Shown one piece after another: positions 43,141 through 51,752 of a DNA stretch of 64,000 nt. A model generated the notes under the pieces. The model ran no database searches, was not told where the DNA came from, and was given only the letters and a program-made list of their open reading frames with translations. Position 1 is the stretch's first letter, and each line of letters starts with the position of its first letter. Made by a program: the position numbers and the translations under genes. Origin of the DNA: Bacteroidales bacterium (GTDB taxonomy: Bacteria > Bacteroidota > Bacteroidia > Bacteroidales > P3); assembly GCA_017522065.1 (NCBI GenBank), contig JAFXAD010000043.1, positions 39,988 through 103,987 on the forward strand, given 5' to 3'.

Positions 43141-43485
43141 ATGTACACTTTTATCGTAATTCTTATTCTTATAGTCAGTGTTGTGTTGGCACTTGTGGTT
43201 TTGGTACAAAACTCAAAGGGTGGCGGATTGGCAGCCAATTTTTCGGCACCGAACCAGATTATGGGTGTCCGCAAAACCACCGATTTCCTTGAAAAACTGA
43301 CCTGGGGTCTTGCCATTGCACTTGTGGTATTGAGTCTGATTGCCACAATCAGCATAAATTCGGGCCGTAGTGCATCGACTCAGAAGAACGCCGTCAATGC
43401 CGACCAGGTTGAACTGCCTTCGGCAGCCCAAGCCGTGACCGGACAGCCTGCACCTGCAGATGATGCTCCCGAGGCTGCAGAATAA
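43141..43485 (+). CDS. secG: Preprotein translocase subunit SecG
   Basis: 114 residues with two membrane helices (about 2-20 and 55-75) and the conserved loop LVQNSKGGGLAANFSAPNQI, then GVRKTTDFLEKLTW. SecG assists SecYE-mediated export. The Pro/Ala-rich tail (AQAVTGQPAPADDAPEAAE) is typical of Bacteroidetes SecG. Confidence 0.92.
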   Translation: MYTFIVILILIVSVVLALVVLVQNSKGGGLAANFSAPNQIMGVRKTTDFLEKLTWGLAIALVVLSLIATISINSGRSASTQKNAVNADQVELPSAAQAVTGQPAPADDAPEAAE

Positions 43486-43508
43486 ATGTCGATAAGACGA
43501 AGAAACAG

Positions 43509-43540
43509 GGGGATTTGTCGCTGGCAAGTCTCCTTTTTTT
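43509..43540 (+). terminator. Terminator of secG
   Basis: GGGGATTTG (43509-43517) pairs with CAAGTCTCC (43525-43533), followed by seven T. It starts 23 bases after the secG stop. Confidence 0.85.
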
Positions 43541-43556
43541 ATACATTTACAGATAG

Positions 43557-44984
43557 ATGAATCGCGTAGAAAAGCTTATATTCTCCTTTTTTCCTCACGA
43601 GCCGACCGAAGGGCAACGCCGCACATGCAGCTCGATGGTGGATTTCCTGTTCGACCCGGACCCGCGGTCGTCCTTCATTCTGCGCGGTTATGCCGGTACG
43701 GGCAAGACCTCGCTGGTCTCGGCCCTGATCAAGGCGGCCCCCTATCTGAAGATAAGGACGGTGCTGCTGGCGCCTACGGGCCGGGCGGCAAAGGTCTTGT
43801 CGGGCTACTCGGGCAAGACGGCGTACACGATACATAAAAAGATATATATGTCGGTCACCGACGCGACGGGAGCGGTCAGGAGTGTACGCGCGAAGAACAA
43901 GTACAGCTATACGCTTTTCATCGTCGACGAGGCATCGATGATAAGTGCCGTTCCGGAAGAGGGCTCCTACGCTGGGCGGCAGTCGCTGCTCGAGGACCTG
44001 GTCGATTTTGTTGCCGACGGGTCGCATTGCAGGCTGATGCTGATTGGCGACGGTGCCCAGCTGCCGCCGGTGGGCTCGTCGGAAAGTCCGGCACTGTCGG
44101 CAACGTATCTTCGGACGCTTTCCGACCTGAAAGTGTATGAGTCTGAGCTGACGGAGGTCGTCAGACAGGAGAGCCAGTCGGGGATACTGCGCAACGCCAC
44201 GGAGGTGCGTACCCATATAGCTGAGATGGGGGATGGCGACGAGGTTCGGTTGCCGCTGTTCAACACCGAAGGGTGCGCCGACGTGATACGGCTGGGCGGA
44301 GCCGATTTGGAGGAGACACTGAACAACGAGTATTCGCAAGGAGCGCTGGAAGATGTGGTCTTCGTCTGCCGCAGCAACAAGCGAGCCAATATGTACAACC
44401 AGGCTGTACGGAACAGGGTGCTGTACCGTGACGATGAGATTGGCACTGGCGACTACCTAATGGTCGTGAAGAACAACTATCACTGGTTGGATGAGGATTC
44501 GGAGATGGGCTTCATCGCCAATGGCGATATTGTCGAGGTTATGTCGGCGCGCAATTATCAGGAACTGTACGGGTTCCATTTTGTGGATGTGTCGTTGCGT
44601 TTCGTCGACTACGATGATGCGCCCACGGTGGAATGCAAGTTGCTGCTCGAGACGTTGCATTCGGAATCGCCCTCGTTGACCAGGGAAGAGTCGCAGCGTT
44701 TGTACATGGCGGTACTGGCCGACTATGCCGATTTGCCTACCAAGGCCGAGCAGCTGAACGCCGTCCGCAGCAACCCGTACTACAATGCCCTTCAGGTGAA
44801 GTTCGCGTATGCCCTTACGTGCCATAAGACGCAGGGCGGGCAGTGGCCTGTGGTCTTTGTCGAGCAGGGATACCTGACAGAGGAGATGATGGACCGCGAC
44901 CTGCTGAGATGGATTTATACGGCGTTGACGCGTGCCACGCAAAGGGTCTATCTGCTGAATTTCGAAGACAAGTTTTTCGCGTAG
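43557..44984 (+). CDS. RecD-like superfamily 1 DNA helicase
   Basis: 475 residues. Motif I is LRGYAGTGKTSLVSAL (P-loop about residues 44-51), Ia LLAPTGRAAKVLSGYSGKTA, II TLFIVDEASMIS, III LIGDGAQLPPVGSS, and near the end the UvrD_C_2 part TCHKTQGGQWPVVFVEQGYL with IYTALTRATQRVYLL. The helicase has a short N-terminus, so it is the stand-alone RecD2-like type rather than RecBCD RecD. It probably acts in DNA repair or resection. Confidence 0.88.
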   Translation: MNRVEKLIFSFFPHEPTEGQRRTCSSMVDFLFDPDPRSSFILRGYAGTGKTSLVSALIKAAPYLKIRTVLLAPTGRAAKVLSGYSGKTAYTIHKKIYMSVTDATGAVRSVRAKNKYSYTLFIVDEASMISAVPEEGSYAGRQSLLEDLVDFVADGSHCRLMLIGDGAQLPPVGSSESPALSATYLRTLSDLKVYESELTEVVRQESQSGILRNATEVRTHIAEMGDGDEVRLPLFNTEGCADVIRLGGADLEETLNNEYSQGALEDVVFVCRSNKRANMYNQAVRNRVLYRDDEIGTGDYLMVVKNNYHWLDEDSEMGFIANGDIVEVMSARNYQELYGFHFVDVSLRFVDYDDAPTVECKLLLETLHSESPSLTREESQRLYMAVLADYADLPTKAEQLNAVRSNPYYNALQVKFAYALTCHKTQGGQWPVVFVEQGYLTEEMMDRDLLRWIYTALTRATQRVYLLNFEDKFFA

Positions 44985-45002
44985 CCTCCGTTATAGAGCG
45001 CA

Positions 45003-45036
45003 AAAAAAAACACCATGTGTGTCACATGGTGTTTTT
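45003..45036. terminator. Bidirectional terminator between the helicase and HU genes
   Basis: ACACCATGTG-TGT-CACATGGTGT (45010-45032) with A9 on one side and T5 on the other serves both convergent genes. Confidence 0.9.
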
Positions 45037-45054
45037 CAGGATAGTTGCGCAAAC

Positions 45055-45315
45055 TTAGAATTTCTTGCTGGCTTTGAATTTGAAGACCTTCTTTGCGGGG
45101 ATGGTGATCTTCTTGCCGGTCTGCGGGTTCTTGCCAGTGCGTTTTGCACGCTGCTGCATGTAGAAAGTACCGAAGCCGATGATGGCGATTTTGCCGTCTT
45201 TCTTCTTCATTTCTTCTTTAGTGACCTGGAGCAGAGCGTTGAATGCTTTTGCTGCGTCAACTTTTGTCATTTCAGCTTTTTTAGCTACAGCTGCGATTAA
45301 TTCTGTTTTGTTCAT
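45055..45315 (-). CDS. HU family DNA-binding protein
   Basis: 86 residues. MNKTELIAAVAKKAEMTKVD, IIGFGTFYMQQRAKRTGKNP and PAKKVFKFKASKKF are diagnostic of HU, a small architectural protein that bends DNA. It has its own -7 box TATATTTG (minus strand, 45356-45363) and a terminator. Confidence 0.95.
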   Translation of the reverse strand: MNKTELIAAVAKKAEMTKVDAAKAFNALLQVTKEEMKKKDGKIAIIGFGTFYMQQRAKRTGKNPQTGKKITIPAKKVFKFKASKKF

Positions 45316-45428
45316 GTTGATGAATTTGAGGGTTAAACAATCTTTATTGACGCTGCAAATATATATAGTTTTTTTCTAAATGCAACTTTTTTTCAAAAAA
45401 AAATTATGTTAAAAATTTATGTTGTATT

Positions 45429-46379
45429 TTAAAGAATTAATTTCCAATCGGATACATTGTATCCTCTTAAAAATTCGTCTGCCGTAATTTTCTTTTTTCC
45501 GCTGATTTGTAGCGATAAAATTCTTACAAATCCGTCTTTTACGGCGATTTTTAGTCCGTTTTTTTTGTCTGCAATAATGCTTCCGACAGCGTCAGTGCTG
45601 ACGTTACGCTCATATTCCGTAGCGAATATTTTCATCGAGACGGGGTTGCCGTTCGAGTCGTTCATTGTAGCTGTTGCAGCCGGATAGGGCGAGAGTCCGC
45701 GGACAAAATTGAAAATCTCTTCGGCGTTACGGTTCCAGTCGATGGCGCAGTCCTGTTTGAAAATCTTTGGTGCAGGCGTAGGCGTGACCGTGGTGGGCTG
45801 GGGGTGAGGCTGGATGGCGTTGTTGAAGAGTCCGTCGATGGTTTCGGTCACCAGTTTTGAACCCATTTCGGCGAGACGGTCGTGCAGAGTTTCGGCGGTA
45901 TCGTCCTGTGATATCGGAGTGCTTTGCTGCAGCAGAATGTTGCCTTCGTCGATGCGCTCGTTGAGCAAGAATGTGGTCACGCCGGTTTCTTTTTCGCCGT
46001 TGATGATGGCCCAGTTGATAGGGGCGGCGCCGCGGTAGCGAGGCAACAGCGAAGCGTGGAGGTTGAAAGTGCCGAGAGGCGGCATGGCCCAAACCATTTG
46101 AGGCAGCATGCGGAAAGCCACGACGACGAAGAGGTCGGCACCGATGGCGCTGAGTTGTGCGATAAACTCGGGGTCGCGCAGTTTCTCGGGTTGTAGGATG
46201 GGGATATTGTGTTGTATGGCATATTCCTTGACAGGCGAGAAGGTGACCTTCAGGCCGCGTCCGGTTTGCCGGTCGGGGACGGTGACGACAGCTGCGACGT
46301 CGTAGCCCGCTTGGACAATGGCATCGAGCGACGACACGGCGAAGTCGGGGGTCCCCATGAAAACTATTTTCCTTGACAT
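45429..46379 (-). CDS. fmt: Methionyl-tRNA formyltransferase
   Basis: 316 residues. Formylates initiator Met-tRNA. MGTPDFAVSSLDAIVQAGYD, the formyl-folate site HASLLPRYRGAAPINWAI and GVTTFLLNERIDEGNIL are diagnostic, and the C-terminal OB-like domain (DCAIDWNRNAEEIFNFVRGL, DEFLRGYNVSDWKLIL) is complete. It lies 35 bases after ribH on the same strand. Confidence 0.95.
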   Translation of the reverse strand: MSRKIVFMGTPDFAVSSLDAIVQAGYDVAAVVTVPDRQTGRGLKVTFSPVKEYAIQHNIPILQPEKLRDPEFIAQLSAIGADLFVVVAFRMLPQMVWAMPPLGTFNLHASLLPRYRGAAPINWAIINGEKETGVTTFLLNERIDEGNILLQQSTPISQDDTAETLHDRLAEMGSKLVTETIDGLFNNAIQPHPQPTTVTPTPAPKIFKQDCAIDWNRNAEEIFNFVRGLSPYPAATATMNDSNGNPVSMKIFATEYERNVSTDAVGSIIADKKNGLKIAVKDGFVRILSLQISGKKKITADEFLRGYNVSDWKLIL

Positions 46380-46414
46380 GCTGCTAATGTGTTTTGAGGT
46401 GACGGTGGATTGTT

Positions 46415-46906
46415 CTATTTCTTGAGGTCTTTCTGCAGTTTGACCATTTTCAGTGCGGTCACAGCCCCTTCGACGCCCTTGTTGCCGTGTTTGCCGCCGG
46501 CGCGGTCGAGCGCCTGTTGCATATCGTTGGTGGTCAGAAGGCTGAATATTACCGGTTTCTCATGTTTCAGGGCGACATTGGTCAGGCCTTGCGACACGGC
46601 TTCGCAGATGAAATCGAAGTGGCGGGTTTCGCCTTGTATTACGCAGCCGATGCATATCACGGCATCGAGGCTGTCGATGTTGCGGAGCATCATGTCGGCG
46701 CCCGAGGTCAGTTCGTAGCTGCCGGGGACATGGATCAGATGAATGTTTTTTTCGGCAACGTCGTATTGCCGCAGAGTGTCGAGGGCGCCGTTGGCCAGAG
46801 CGTCGGTGATTTCCTTGTTCCATTCGGCAACAACGATGCCGATAGAAAAGTCTTTGCCATTGGGAACCAATGACGGGTCGTAGTCGGAAAGGTTCGTTTT
46901 TTTCAT
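46415..46906 (-). CDS. ribH: 6,7-dimethyl-8-ribityllumazine synthase
   Basis: 163 residues. Penultimate step of riboflavin synthesis. The substrate-site motifs VAEWNKEITDALANGALD, VPGSYELTSGADMML, CIGCVIQGETRHFDFI and PVIFSLLTTNDMQQALDRAG are complete, with the catalytic His in ETRHFD. The start codon abuts a long repeat array. Confidence 0.95.
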   Translation of the reverse strand: MKKTNLSDYDPSLVPNGKDFSIGIVVAEWNKEITDALANGALDTLRQYDVAEKNIHLIHVPGSYELTSGADMMLRNIDSLDAVICIGCVIQGETRHFDFICEAVSQGLTNVALKHEKPVIFSLLTTNDMQQALDRAGGKHGNKGVEGAVTALKMVKLQKDLKK

Positions 46907-46915
46907 GGGGGGAAG

Positions 46916-47060
46916 GGGGGTAAAGGTTAAAGGGTTAAAGGGTTGAAGGGTTTGAAGGTTTTAGGGTTGAAGGGATTTAAGGTTTTAGGGTTAAAGGGTT
47001 AAAGGGTTAAAGGGTTAAAGGTTAAAGGTTTTTAGGGTTAAAGGGTTTTAGGGTTTTAAG
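46916..47060. repeat. GGGTTAAA / GGGTTTTA tandem array
   Basis: About 18 copies of a 7- to 8-base word (GGGTTAAA, GGGTTGAA, GGTTTTA) fill the gap between ribH and the M23 peptidase gene. It sits in the ribH 5' region and ends 8 bases from the M23 stop codon. The G-rich strand is the plus strand. Confidence 0.92.
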
Positions 47061-47068
47061 GGGTGGGG

Positions 47069-47974
47069 TTATCGGATGCGGATTCGCATGCCGGCTTTGA
47101 TTTTTTTCAATTTGGGGTTGAGTTCCTTGATGTTGTCGACGGTGGTGCTGTTGAGCATGGCTATGCGTTCGAGGGTGTCGCCGCGTTTGACTTCGTAGTA
47201 CACTTCTCTTTTTTCGCGCCGCATAGGACGTTCTTTGATGATGCTTTTGTCGGCTTTGAAAACGGGATGTTTTTTGCCTTTAGGCCGGCTGATGCCGAAA
47301 TAGGTTTTGTCGAGATGCAGACGGCGAGTGCGGAGGGTGTAGTTCGAGAAATCCAGTATCCATTCGGGGTCGAAAGGCTCGTACTGGAAACGCACTTCGA
47401 AGTGCAGGTGCGGACCCGTGGAGCGGCCTGTGCTGCCGCCGAGACCTATGATTTCGCCGGCTTTGACGTTCTGTCGCGGTTTGACGAGGATTTTGGACAT
47501 GTGTCCGTAGACGGTCTCGAGTCCGTTGCGGTGCCGTATCACGACGAGGTTGCCGTAGCCGCCCATGTGCCGAGCGATGCGTACAACGCCAGGGAAGCAG
47601 GCCCTGACGGGGTCGCCCGTACGCAGAAGGATGTCCACGCCGCGATGCGGCCGCTGCCACCGGTCGCGCCATCCGTAGGGCGAGGTGATGATGTTCTTCA
47701 TCGGGAAGCAGAATTCGCCGGTGTCGCCAACGAGGTGGATGTTGATTTCGTCGGGCAGCGAGTCGAGAGGCAAGCTGCGCAGTCGCACCAAGTTGCCAGA
47801 AAAGTTGTCGGGGTAGAAGAAGCGCCACATGGGTATTTCGCTGCCGTCGCCGGTGTAGAACCTGGAGGTGCTGTCCTTCGCTTGCGGGAATAGGGGTTTC
47901 GCAGCCAGTGCCATTATGAGTAAAGCAATGGTTGCGAATAGATTGGTGAAATATGTGTTTTTTCGGCTATTCAA
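47069..47974 (-). CDS. M23 peptidase with C-terminal LysM domain
   Basis: 301 residues with an N-terminal signal or anchor helix (NLFATIALLIMALAAKPLFP). The LytM/M23 zinc site is complete: HRGVDI, then VYGHMSKI and GPHLHFEVRF. The last 45 residues are a LysM domain (YYEVKRGDTLERIAMLNSTT, ELNPKLKKIKAGMRIRI) for peptidoglycan binding. It cuts peptide cross-links in cell-wall peptidoglycan or activates amidases. It lies 12 bases after rpoN. Confidence 0.92.
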   Translation of the reverse strand: MNSRKNTYFTNLFATIALLIMALAAKPLFPQAKDSTSRFYTGDGSEIPMWRFFYPDNFSGNLVRLRSLPLDSLPDEINIHLVGDTGEFCFPMKNIITSPYGWRDRWQRPHRGVDILLRTGDPVRACFPGVVRIARHMGGYGNLVVIRHRNGLETVYGHMSKILVKPRQNVKAGEIIGLGGSTGRSTGPHLHFEVRFQYEPFDPEWILDFSNYTLRTRRLHLDKTYFGISRPKGKKHPVFKADKSIIKERPMRREKREVYYEVKRGDTLERIAMLNSTTVDNIKELNPKLKKIKAGMRIRIR

Positions 47975-47986
47975 AAGAAAGAGTTA

Positions 47987-49426
47987 TTATAGTTCCTTTC
48001 GCAGTCGTCCCACTGGGATGTTGAGACTCTCGCGGTATTTTGTTACAGTGCGCCGCGACAGCTTGAAACCTTGTTTGTTGAGTATTTCTGTCAGTGCTTC
48101 GTCGGTCAGCGGAGTGCGTTTGTCTTCGTTCGTTATAGCCTGCTGTAGGGCGCTTTTGATGCGGTCGGCGACAACCACTTCGCCATCTGTGGTGATAGCG
48201 GCTTTGGAGAACAGTTCCTTGAGGAGGAAGGTCCCGAAATCGGCCTGGACGTATTTCTGGTTTGCGACGCGCGAGATGGTAGATTCGTCGAACCCTGTCG
48301 CCTCGGCGATGTCTTTGAGCCGCATCGGGCGCAGGTCGTGTGTGTCGCCGCTGAGGAAGAAAGCCGACTGGTGTTGCAAGATGGCGTTCATGGTGACGGC
48401 AAGGGTTTGCTGTCGTTGCTGCAGGGTGCCGATGAGTTCTTCGGCATCTTCGGTCTTGGCCTTGATGAATTTAAGGGTTTCGCGTTCCGGCCCGCTGAGT
48501 TGTTTGCGACTGCTCAGTTGCTGCATCATTTCGGAGTATTCGCTATTCATCTTGAGATGCGGCTTGTTGCGCTCGCTAAGGGTGAAGTTGAGCTGTCCGC
48601 CTTCGCGTGACACTATGAAGTCGGGGATGATATAGTGTGCGCCTTTGTTCTCCTCTTCACGTCCCCAGCCGGGTTTGGGGTTGAGGTGCCGAATGACTGC
48701 CAGTGCTTGATTCAGCTGCTCTTCGTCGACTTTCAGCACAGTCATCAGCGACGAATAGTGCTTGTTGGAAAGTTGGGCGAAGTGTTTGTTGACGATGGTT
48801 TCGGCGAGACGAGTCGCGTCGTCGGGGTGTTCGATGCGTGCCAGCTGGAGGGCGAGGCATTCCTGGAGGTTGCGGGCGCCGACACCGGCAGGGTCGAAAG
48901 ACTGGATTGTGGCGAGCACACTGTTGACCTCATCGTCCGACACGTCCATGCCGGAGCGGAAAGCGAGGTCGTTGGCGATGAGTTGCGTGTCGCGTCCGAG
49001 GTATCCGCTGCCGTCGATGCTGCCGATAATCTCTTCGGCGATGGAGCGTTGCCGATCGCTGAGGTTGCGCAGCGACAGTTGGCGTATGAGTGCTTCGGTG
49101 AACGAAGTGCCCTCAGAGGGGTCGATACGATGTTCGTCCACGTTGCGGTCTTTTTCTAATTGTTCGCGGTAGTTATAGTCGTCGTCTTCGTAGTATTCGT
49201 CGATGTCGATACCTTTGAAGTCGCCCGCCTCGTCGTCGGCGACCTCAGCGCTATCGTTGTGAGTGTCGTCCGGTTCCGACTCGATTTCAAGCATCGGGTT
49301 CTTCTCGACTTCTTCTTTTATGCGCTGTTCGAGCGAAGTTACCGGCAGTTGCAGCAGGCGCATCAACAGTAGCTGTTGAGGTGTCAGTTTCTGCTGCATT
49401 TTCATTTTCTGTTTTTGTGATATCAT
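47987..49426 (-). CDS. rpoN: RNA polymerase sigma-54 factor
   Basis: 479 residues. The Gln/Leu-rich region I (QQKLTPQQLLLMRLLQLPVT), an acidic region II, the core-binding domain and the DNA-binding domain with DIAEATGFDESTISRVANQK and the RpoN-box variant SRRTVTKYRE are all present. Sigma-54 needs AAA+ activators; none is encoded nearby. It is followed by the M23 peptidase, ribH, fmt and HU genes on the same strand. Confidence 0.95.
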   Translation of the reverse strand: MISQKQKMKMQQKLTPQQLLLMRLLQLPVTSLEQRIKEEVEKNPMLEIESEPDDTHNDSAEVADDEAGDFKGIDIDEYYEDDDYNYREQLEKDRNVDEHRIDPSEGTSFTEALIRQLSLRNLSDRQRSIAEEIIGSIDGSGYLGRDTQLIANDLAFRSGMDVSDDEVNSVLATIQSFDPAGVGARNLQECLALQLARIEHPDDATRLAETIVNKHFAQLSNKHYSSLMTVLKVDEEQLNQALAVIRHLNPKPGWGREEENKGAHYIIPDFIVSREGGQLNFTLSERNKPHLKMNSEYSEMMQQLSSRKQLSGPERETLKFIKAKTEDAEELIGTLQQRQQTLAVTMNAILQHQSAFFLSGDTHDLRPMRLKDIAEATGFDESTISRVANQKYVQADFGTFLLKELFSKAAITTDGEVVVADRIKSALQQAITNEDKRTPLTDEALTEILNKQGFKLSRRTVTKYRESLNIPVGRLRKEL

Positions 49427-49821
49427 AGTCAGTCGGATTAGAGGTTGATAATAGAGGACGGTCCCGAAGCGGAGGAGTATGTTATATACCTTTTAACTGA
49501 TAAAACCGGAAAAAATTATGTGCCGTCTTTAATTTTTGTGAGTTCGCAGTTTCGGCAACGGGGTTTGCATGAGGAGGAGGACAAGAGTAGTGATAGTATA
49601 ATATGGATACAATATAATATATGTGGGATTTCAAAAATGCATATGAAAGCATACTTTAATGTGATAATTGATAGACCAAATCCATAAAGCAATGATGTGT
49701 GAAAAATGCATAAAATGCGATAACCGCATTCTGGATGTGAGTGATTTGTAAAGCTCATTAATGTTGGTTGTTTTTTTTATTGTTTTGATTTTCTGTTATA
49801 TTATATGGGGTCTTATCCTTT
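49427..49821. other. AT-rich gap at the left border of the island
   Basis: About 400 bases between rpoN and the island promoter. Base composition drops sharply here from the GC-rich housekeeping side. Two ORFs of 80 codons exist on opposite strands but have no protein-like character. I see no repeat, tRNA or integrase that would mark an integration site. Confidence 0.5.
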
Positions 49822-49855
49822 TTTGGCATTGGTATTAAAAAAATGCGTATATTTG
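49822..49855 (+). promoter_or_regulatory. Promoter of the rod-shaped ncRNA
   Basis: TTTG (49822-49825) and TATATTTG (49848-49855) with a 22-base spacer, slightly longer than the usual 19-21. Transcription would start near 49862, just before the folded RNA. Confidence 0.65.
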
Positions 49856-49861
49856 CACCCT

Positions 49862-50103
49862 AAATCGACGCGAGATGTCGAATGATGCGAAGAAAGCATT
49901 TGTATTGGTCCGAAAACTGAAATTTCGCCAAAATATCACCCAAGGACTGTTATACTGATGCCTTTTGCTTTTGCCTATGTATGGCCTTAGAGTCACTGCA
50001 TATAGGAGCATAGGATAAGGTTCACAACAGTTTTATTTGGGTAAGGCGTTTGGCGATGCCTCAGTTTCATAGGACTGGTCAACACGAGTTCTATGCTTTT
50101 TTT
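49862..50103 (+). ncRNA. Candidate 6S-like non-coding RNA
   Basis: A region of about 240 bases bounded by a promoter and a terminator. It folds into one long rod: AAACTG/CAGTTT (49914-49919 with 50062-50067), TCGCCA/TGGCGA (49925-49930 with 50051-50056), CCCAA/TTGGG (49939-49943 with 50037-50041), ACTGTT/AACAGT (49946-49951 with 50026-50031), GCCTT/AAGGT (49960-49964 with 50017-50021) and CCTATG/CATAGG (49974-49979 with 50009-50014). Internal loops lie between helices, as in 6S RNA, which mimics an open promoter and traps RNA polymerase. The identity is an inference from shape. It might instead be the leader of the gene at 50183, or a Bacteroidales-specific RNA family. Confidence 0.6.
50068..50103 (+). 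terminator. Terminator of the rod-shaped ncRNA
   Basis: CATAGGACT (50068-50076) pairs with AGTTCTATG (50087-50095), followed by C and seven T. The stem begins at the very next base after the last helix of the rod. Confidence 0.85.
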
Positions 50104-50182
50104 GTATGTATTAAATCGCCAACCATAGGGAACTCGGGAAGGCGAAAAATATGTCCGGTAGAATAAATCGGCCTGTTTAAAT

Positions 50183-50725
50183 ATGACCAAAAGAGAAGCA
50201 ATAGATTATTTTAATAAGATTTGGAACGATAGTGCTTGTCATTACCCTAGAGAAATGTCAAACATTGTAAAATGGTTAAATAATGTGAGACTTGAGACTG
50301 AACTATGGAACTATACAGAAGTTTCGGATATAATAGCTAAAGGAATAAAAGTTTGTCACGATAGTGGAAACACTTTTGAATTTGTTGATTGTCGCGTTTG
50401 GGATAATTATAAAGCTGATTATGTTGAGAAAGGGTTATTTATTACCGTTTCAGCCCAAAGTTTAGGTGTGATAAGACGCTACTCCGATGGTAGTTGTGAA
50501 AGATTGAACATTGTATACAAGAATAATTATGAAGCAATGTATATGTGTAGTTTCTGTACTGAGAATCCGGAAGGGAAAGATGTGGGACGAGCATATTATT
50601 GGACAATTTATCCTAATGACAAGCAGCAAAAGTTCCATTCTTGGGACATCCGCGATTCTGCAACGAATGAGACTATTTCTGGTGGCTTTTGGGATTATGA
50701 CAGAGAGGAATATATGCTTGATTAA
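50183..50725 (+). CDS. Hypothetical protein
   Basis: 180 residues, soluble, with no signal peptide or membrane helix. Rich in aromatic residues (WNDSACHYPREM, RRYSDGSCERLNIVYKNNYE, GRAYYWTIYPNDKQQKFHSW) and acidic at the end (DYDREEYMLD). I do not recognise the family; small proteins of this kind near accessory genes are often immunity proteins. It is the first gene after the ncRNA terminator, in clearly AT-rich codons. Confidence 0.65.
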   Translation: MTKREAIDYFNKIWNDSACHYPREMSNIVKWLNNVRLETELWNYTEVSDIIAKGIKVCHDSGNTFEFVDCRVWDNYKADYVEKGLFITVSAQSLGVIRRYSDGSCERLNIVYKNNYEAMYMCSFCTENPEGKDVGRAYYWTIYPNDKQQKFHSWDIRDSATNETISGGFWDYDREEYMLD

Positions 50726-50755
50726 TCAACTTATTAATAATTAAATTAAAACAAA

Positions 50756-51115
50756 ATGGGGACAGCGATTTATATAATTCTATGTCTTGTTGTTGTAGGA
50801 ATATTATGGGCAACTGGTTTCTTGCCTCAATTCCTATTCTTGGGTGGCGGAGTGATAGGGATAGGATTGATTTGTGGTACGGCGTGGTGGATATTCGGCA
50901 GTGATTTTTCTACTGGATGGAATGTGGGCAAATGGCTTGCCGTAGTAGCTTGGGGAATTATAAATCTTATGATGATTATTAATGATGATGGGTTCGAAAT
51001 AGAGGTGTTTAGTGATGGTAGAACGGAGACTCATTCAGACCGTGCCAAAGGTGTTGTAGGATTGTTGGCAAGTATAGCAATGGCATTGTTGTTTGTATTT
51101 TGGGGTAAGTTTTAA
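50756..51115 (+). CDS. Small membrane protein
   Basis: 119 residues with three to four membrane helices (about 4-22, 25-45, 57-74 and 98-116) and a short charged loop (NDDGFEIEVFSDGRTETHSD). No known family. Thirty bases after the previous gene on the same strand. Confidence 0.65.
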   Translation: MGTAIYIILCLVVVGILWATGFLPQFLFLGGGVIGIGLICGTAWWIFGSDFSTGWNVGKWLAVVAWGIINLMMIINDDGFEIEVFSDGRTETHSDRAKGVVGLLASIAMALLFVFWGKF

Positions 51116-51154
51116 GTGTTCAATGTAATAGATGTTAATTTCAGATGGTAATAT

Positions 51155-51688
51155 ATGACAAGAAAAGAGTTATTGGATTTGGTCTGTGATATGGCCAACT
51201 TAAGTTTAGATTGCAAGTATCCAGATGGTCGACCATTTAATGCAATGAAAGTTTGCATCAATCATCTAAAGGATTCTTGTTGGTATAATGCCTCATTTGG
51301 AGACACATCCGACGGAAGTGCTATGTTGAGAAACGGGGATGCTGAACAATTGAAAATATGGCTTAATGGTGTAGATTGGAGTGAACGGAATGACTATCAA
51401 ATAGAGACTCTATCAGTTCGTGTGAATAAACCGAACATTTCTATTTTTTATGCAGAATATTCTCAAGACAAAACTGAACCGCAATTACTTGTTGATTGTA
51501 CGATTAACACTCATAAATCTTATAATTTGAGGTTCCGTGGTGGAAGATCGAAAAATTATGAAAGGCTAACAGAATGGGGATGGACAAGATGGGGCACGTT
51601 GAATGGACACAAACCGGGAGAGACTGATCCTTATTATTTAAATATGGATTATTGGGATGACATAGTTGATCCTGATGTTATGTGTTGA
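51155..51688 (+). CDS. Hypothetical protein
   Basis: 177 residues, soluble. It starts like the protein at 50183 (MTRKELLDLV against MTKREAIDYF) but the rest does not clearly align. Notable are DSCWYNASFGDTSDGSAM and the Trp-rich tail (RLTEWGWTRWGTL, NMDYWDDIVDPDVMC). Unknown function. It ends 64 bases before the peptide gene, so it may or may not be part of the peptide pathway. Confidence 0.65.
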   Translation: MTRKELLDLVCDMANLSLDCKYPDGRPFNAMKVCINHLKDSCWYNASFGDTSDGSAMLRNGDAEQLKIWLNGVDWSERNDYQIETLSVRVNKPNISIFYAEYSQDKTEPQLLVDCTINTHKSYNLRFRGGRSKNYERLTEWGWTRWGTLNGHKPGETDPYYLNMDYWDDIVDPDVMC

Positions 51689-51752
51689 AATAAAAGGCGG
51701 AATCCGAAAAGCCTGCAATAGAGTAGGATCAAACCCTATAAAATGCTGCATT

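Noticed and set aside
49445-49758. Two opposing 80-codon ORFs left of the island promoter
   Set aside because: Overlapping, AT-rich, no start context and no protein-like pattern.
49993-50190. A 65-codon minus-strand ORF
   Set aside because: It is antisense to the rod-shaped RNA and its terminator, whose pairing explains the sequence better.
50183-51688. The 180- and 177-residue proteins as modified-peptide precursors
   Set aside because: Too long, without a variable Cys-rich tail, and the 38-codon ORF beside the maturase is a better fit.
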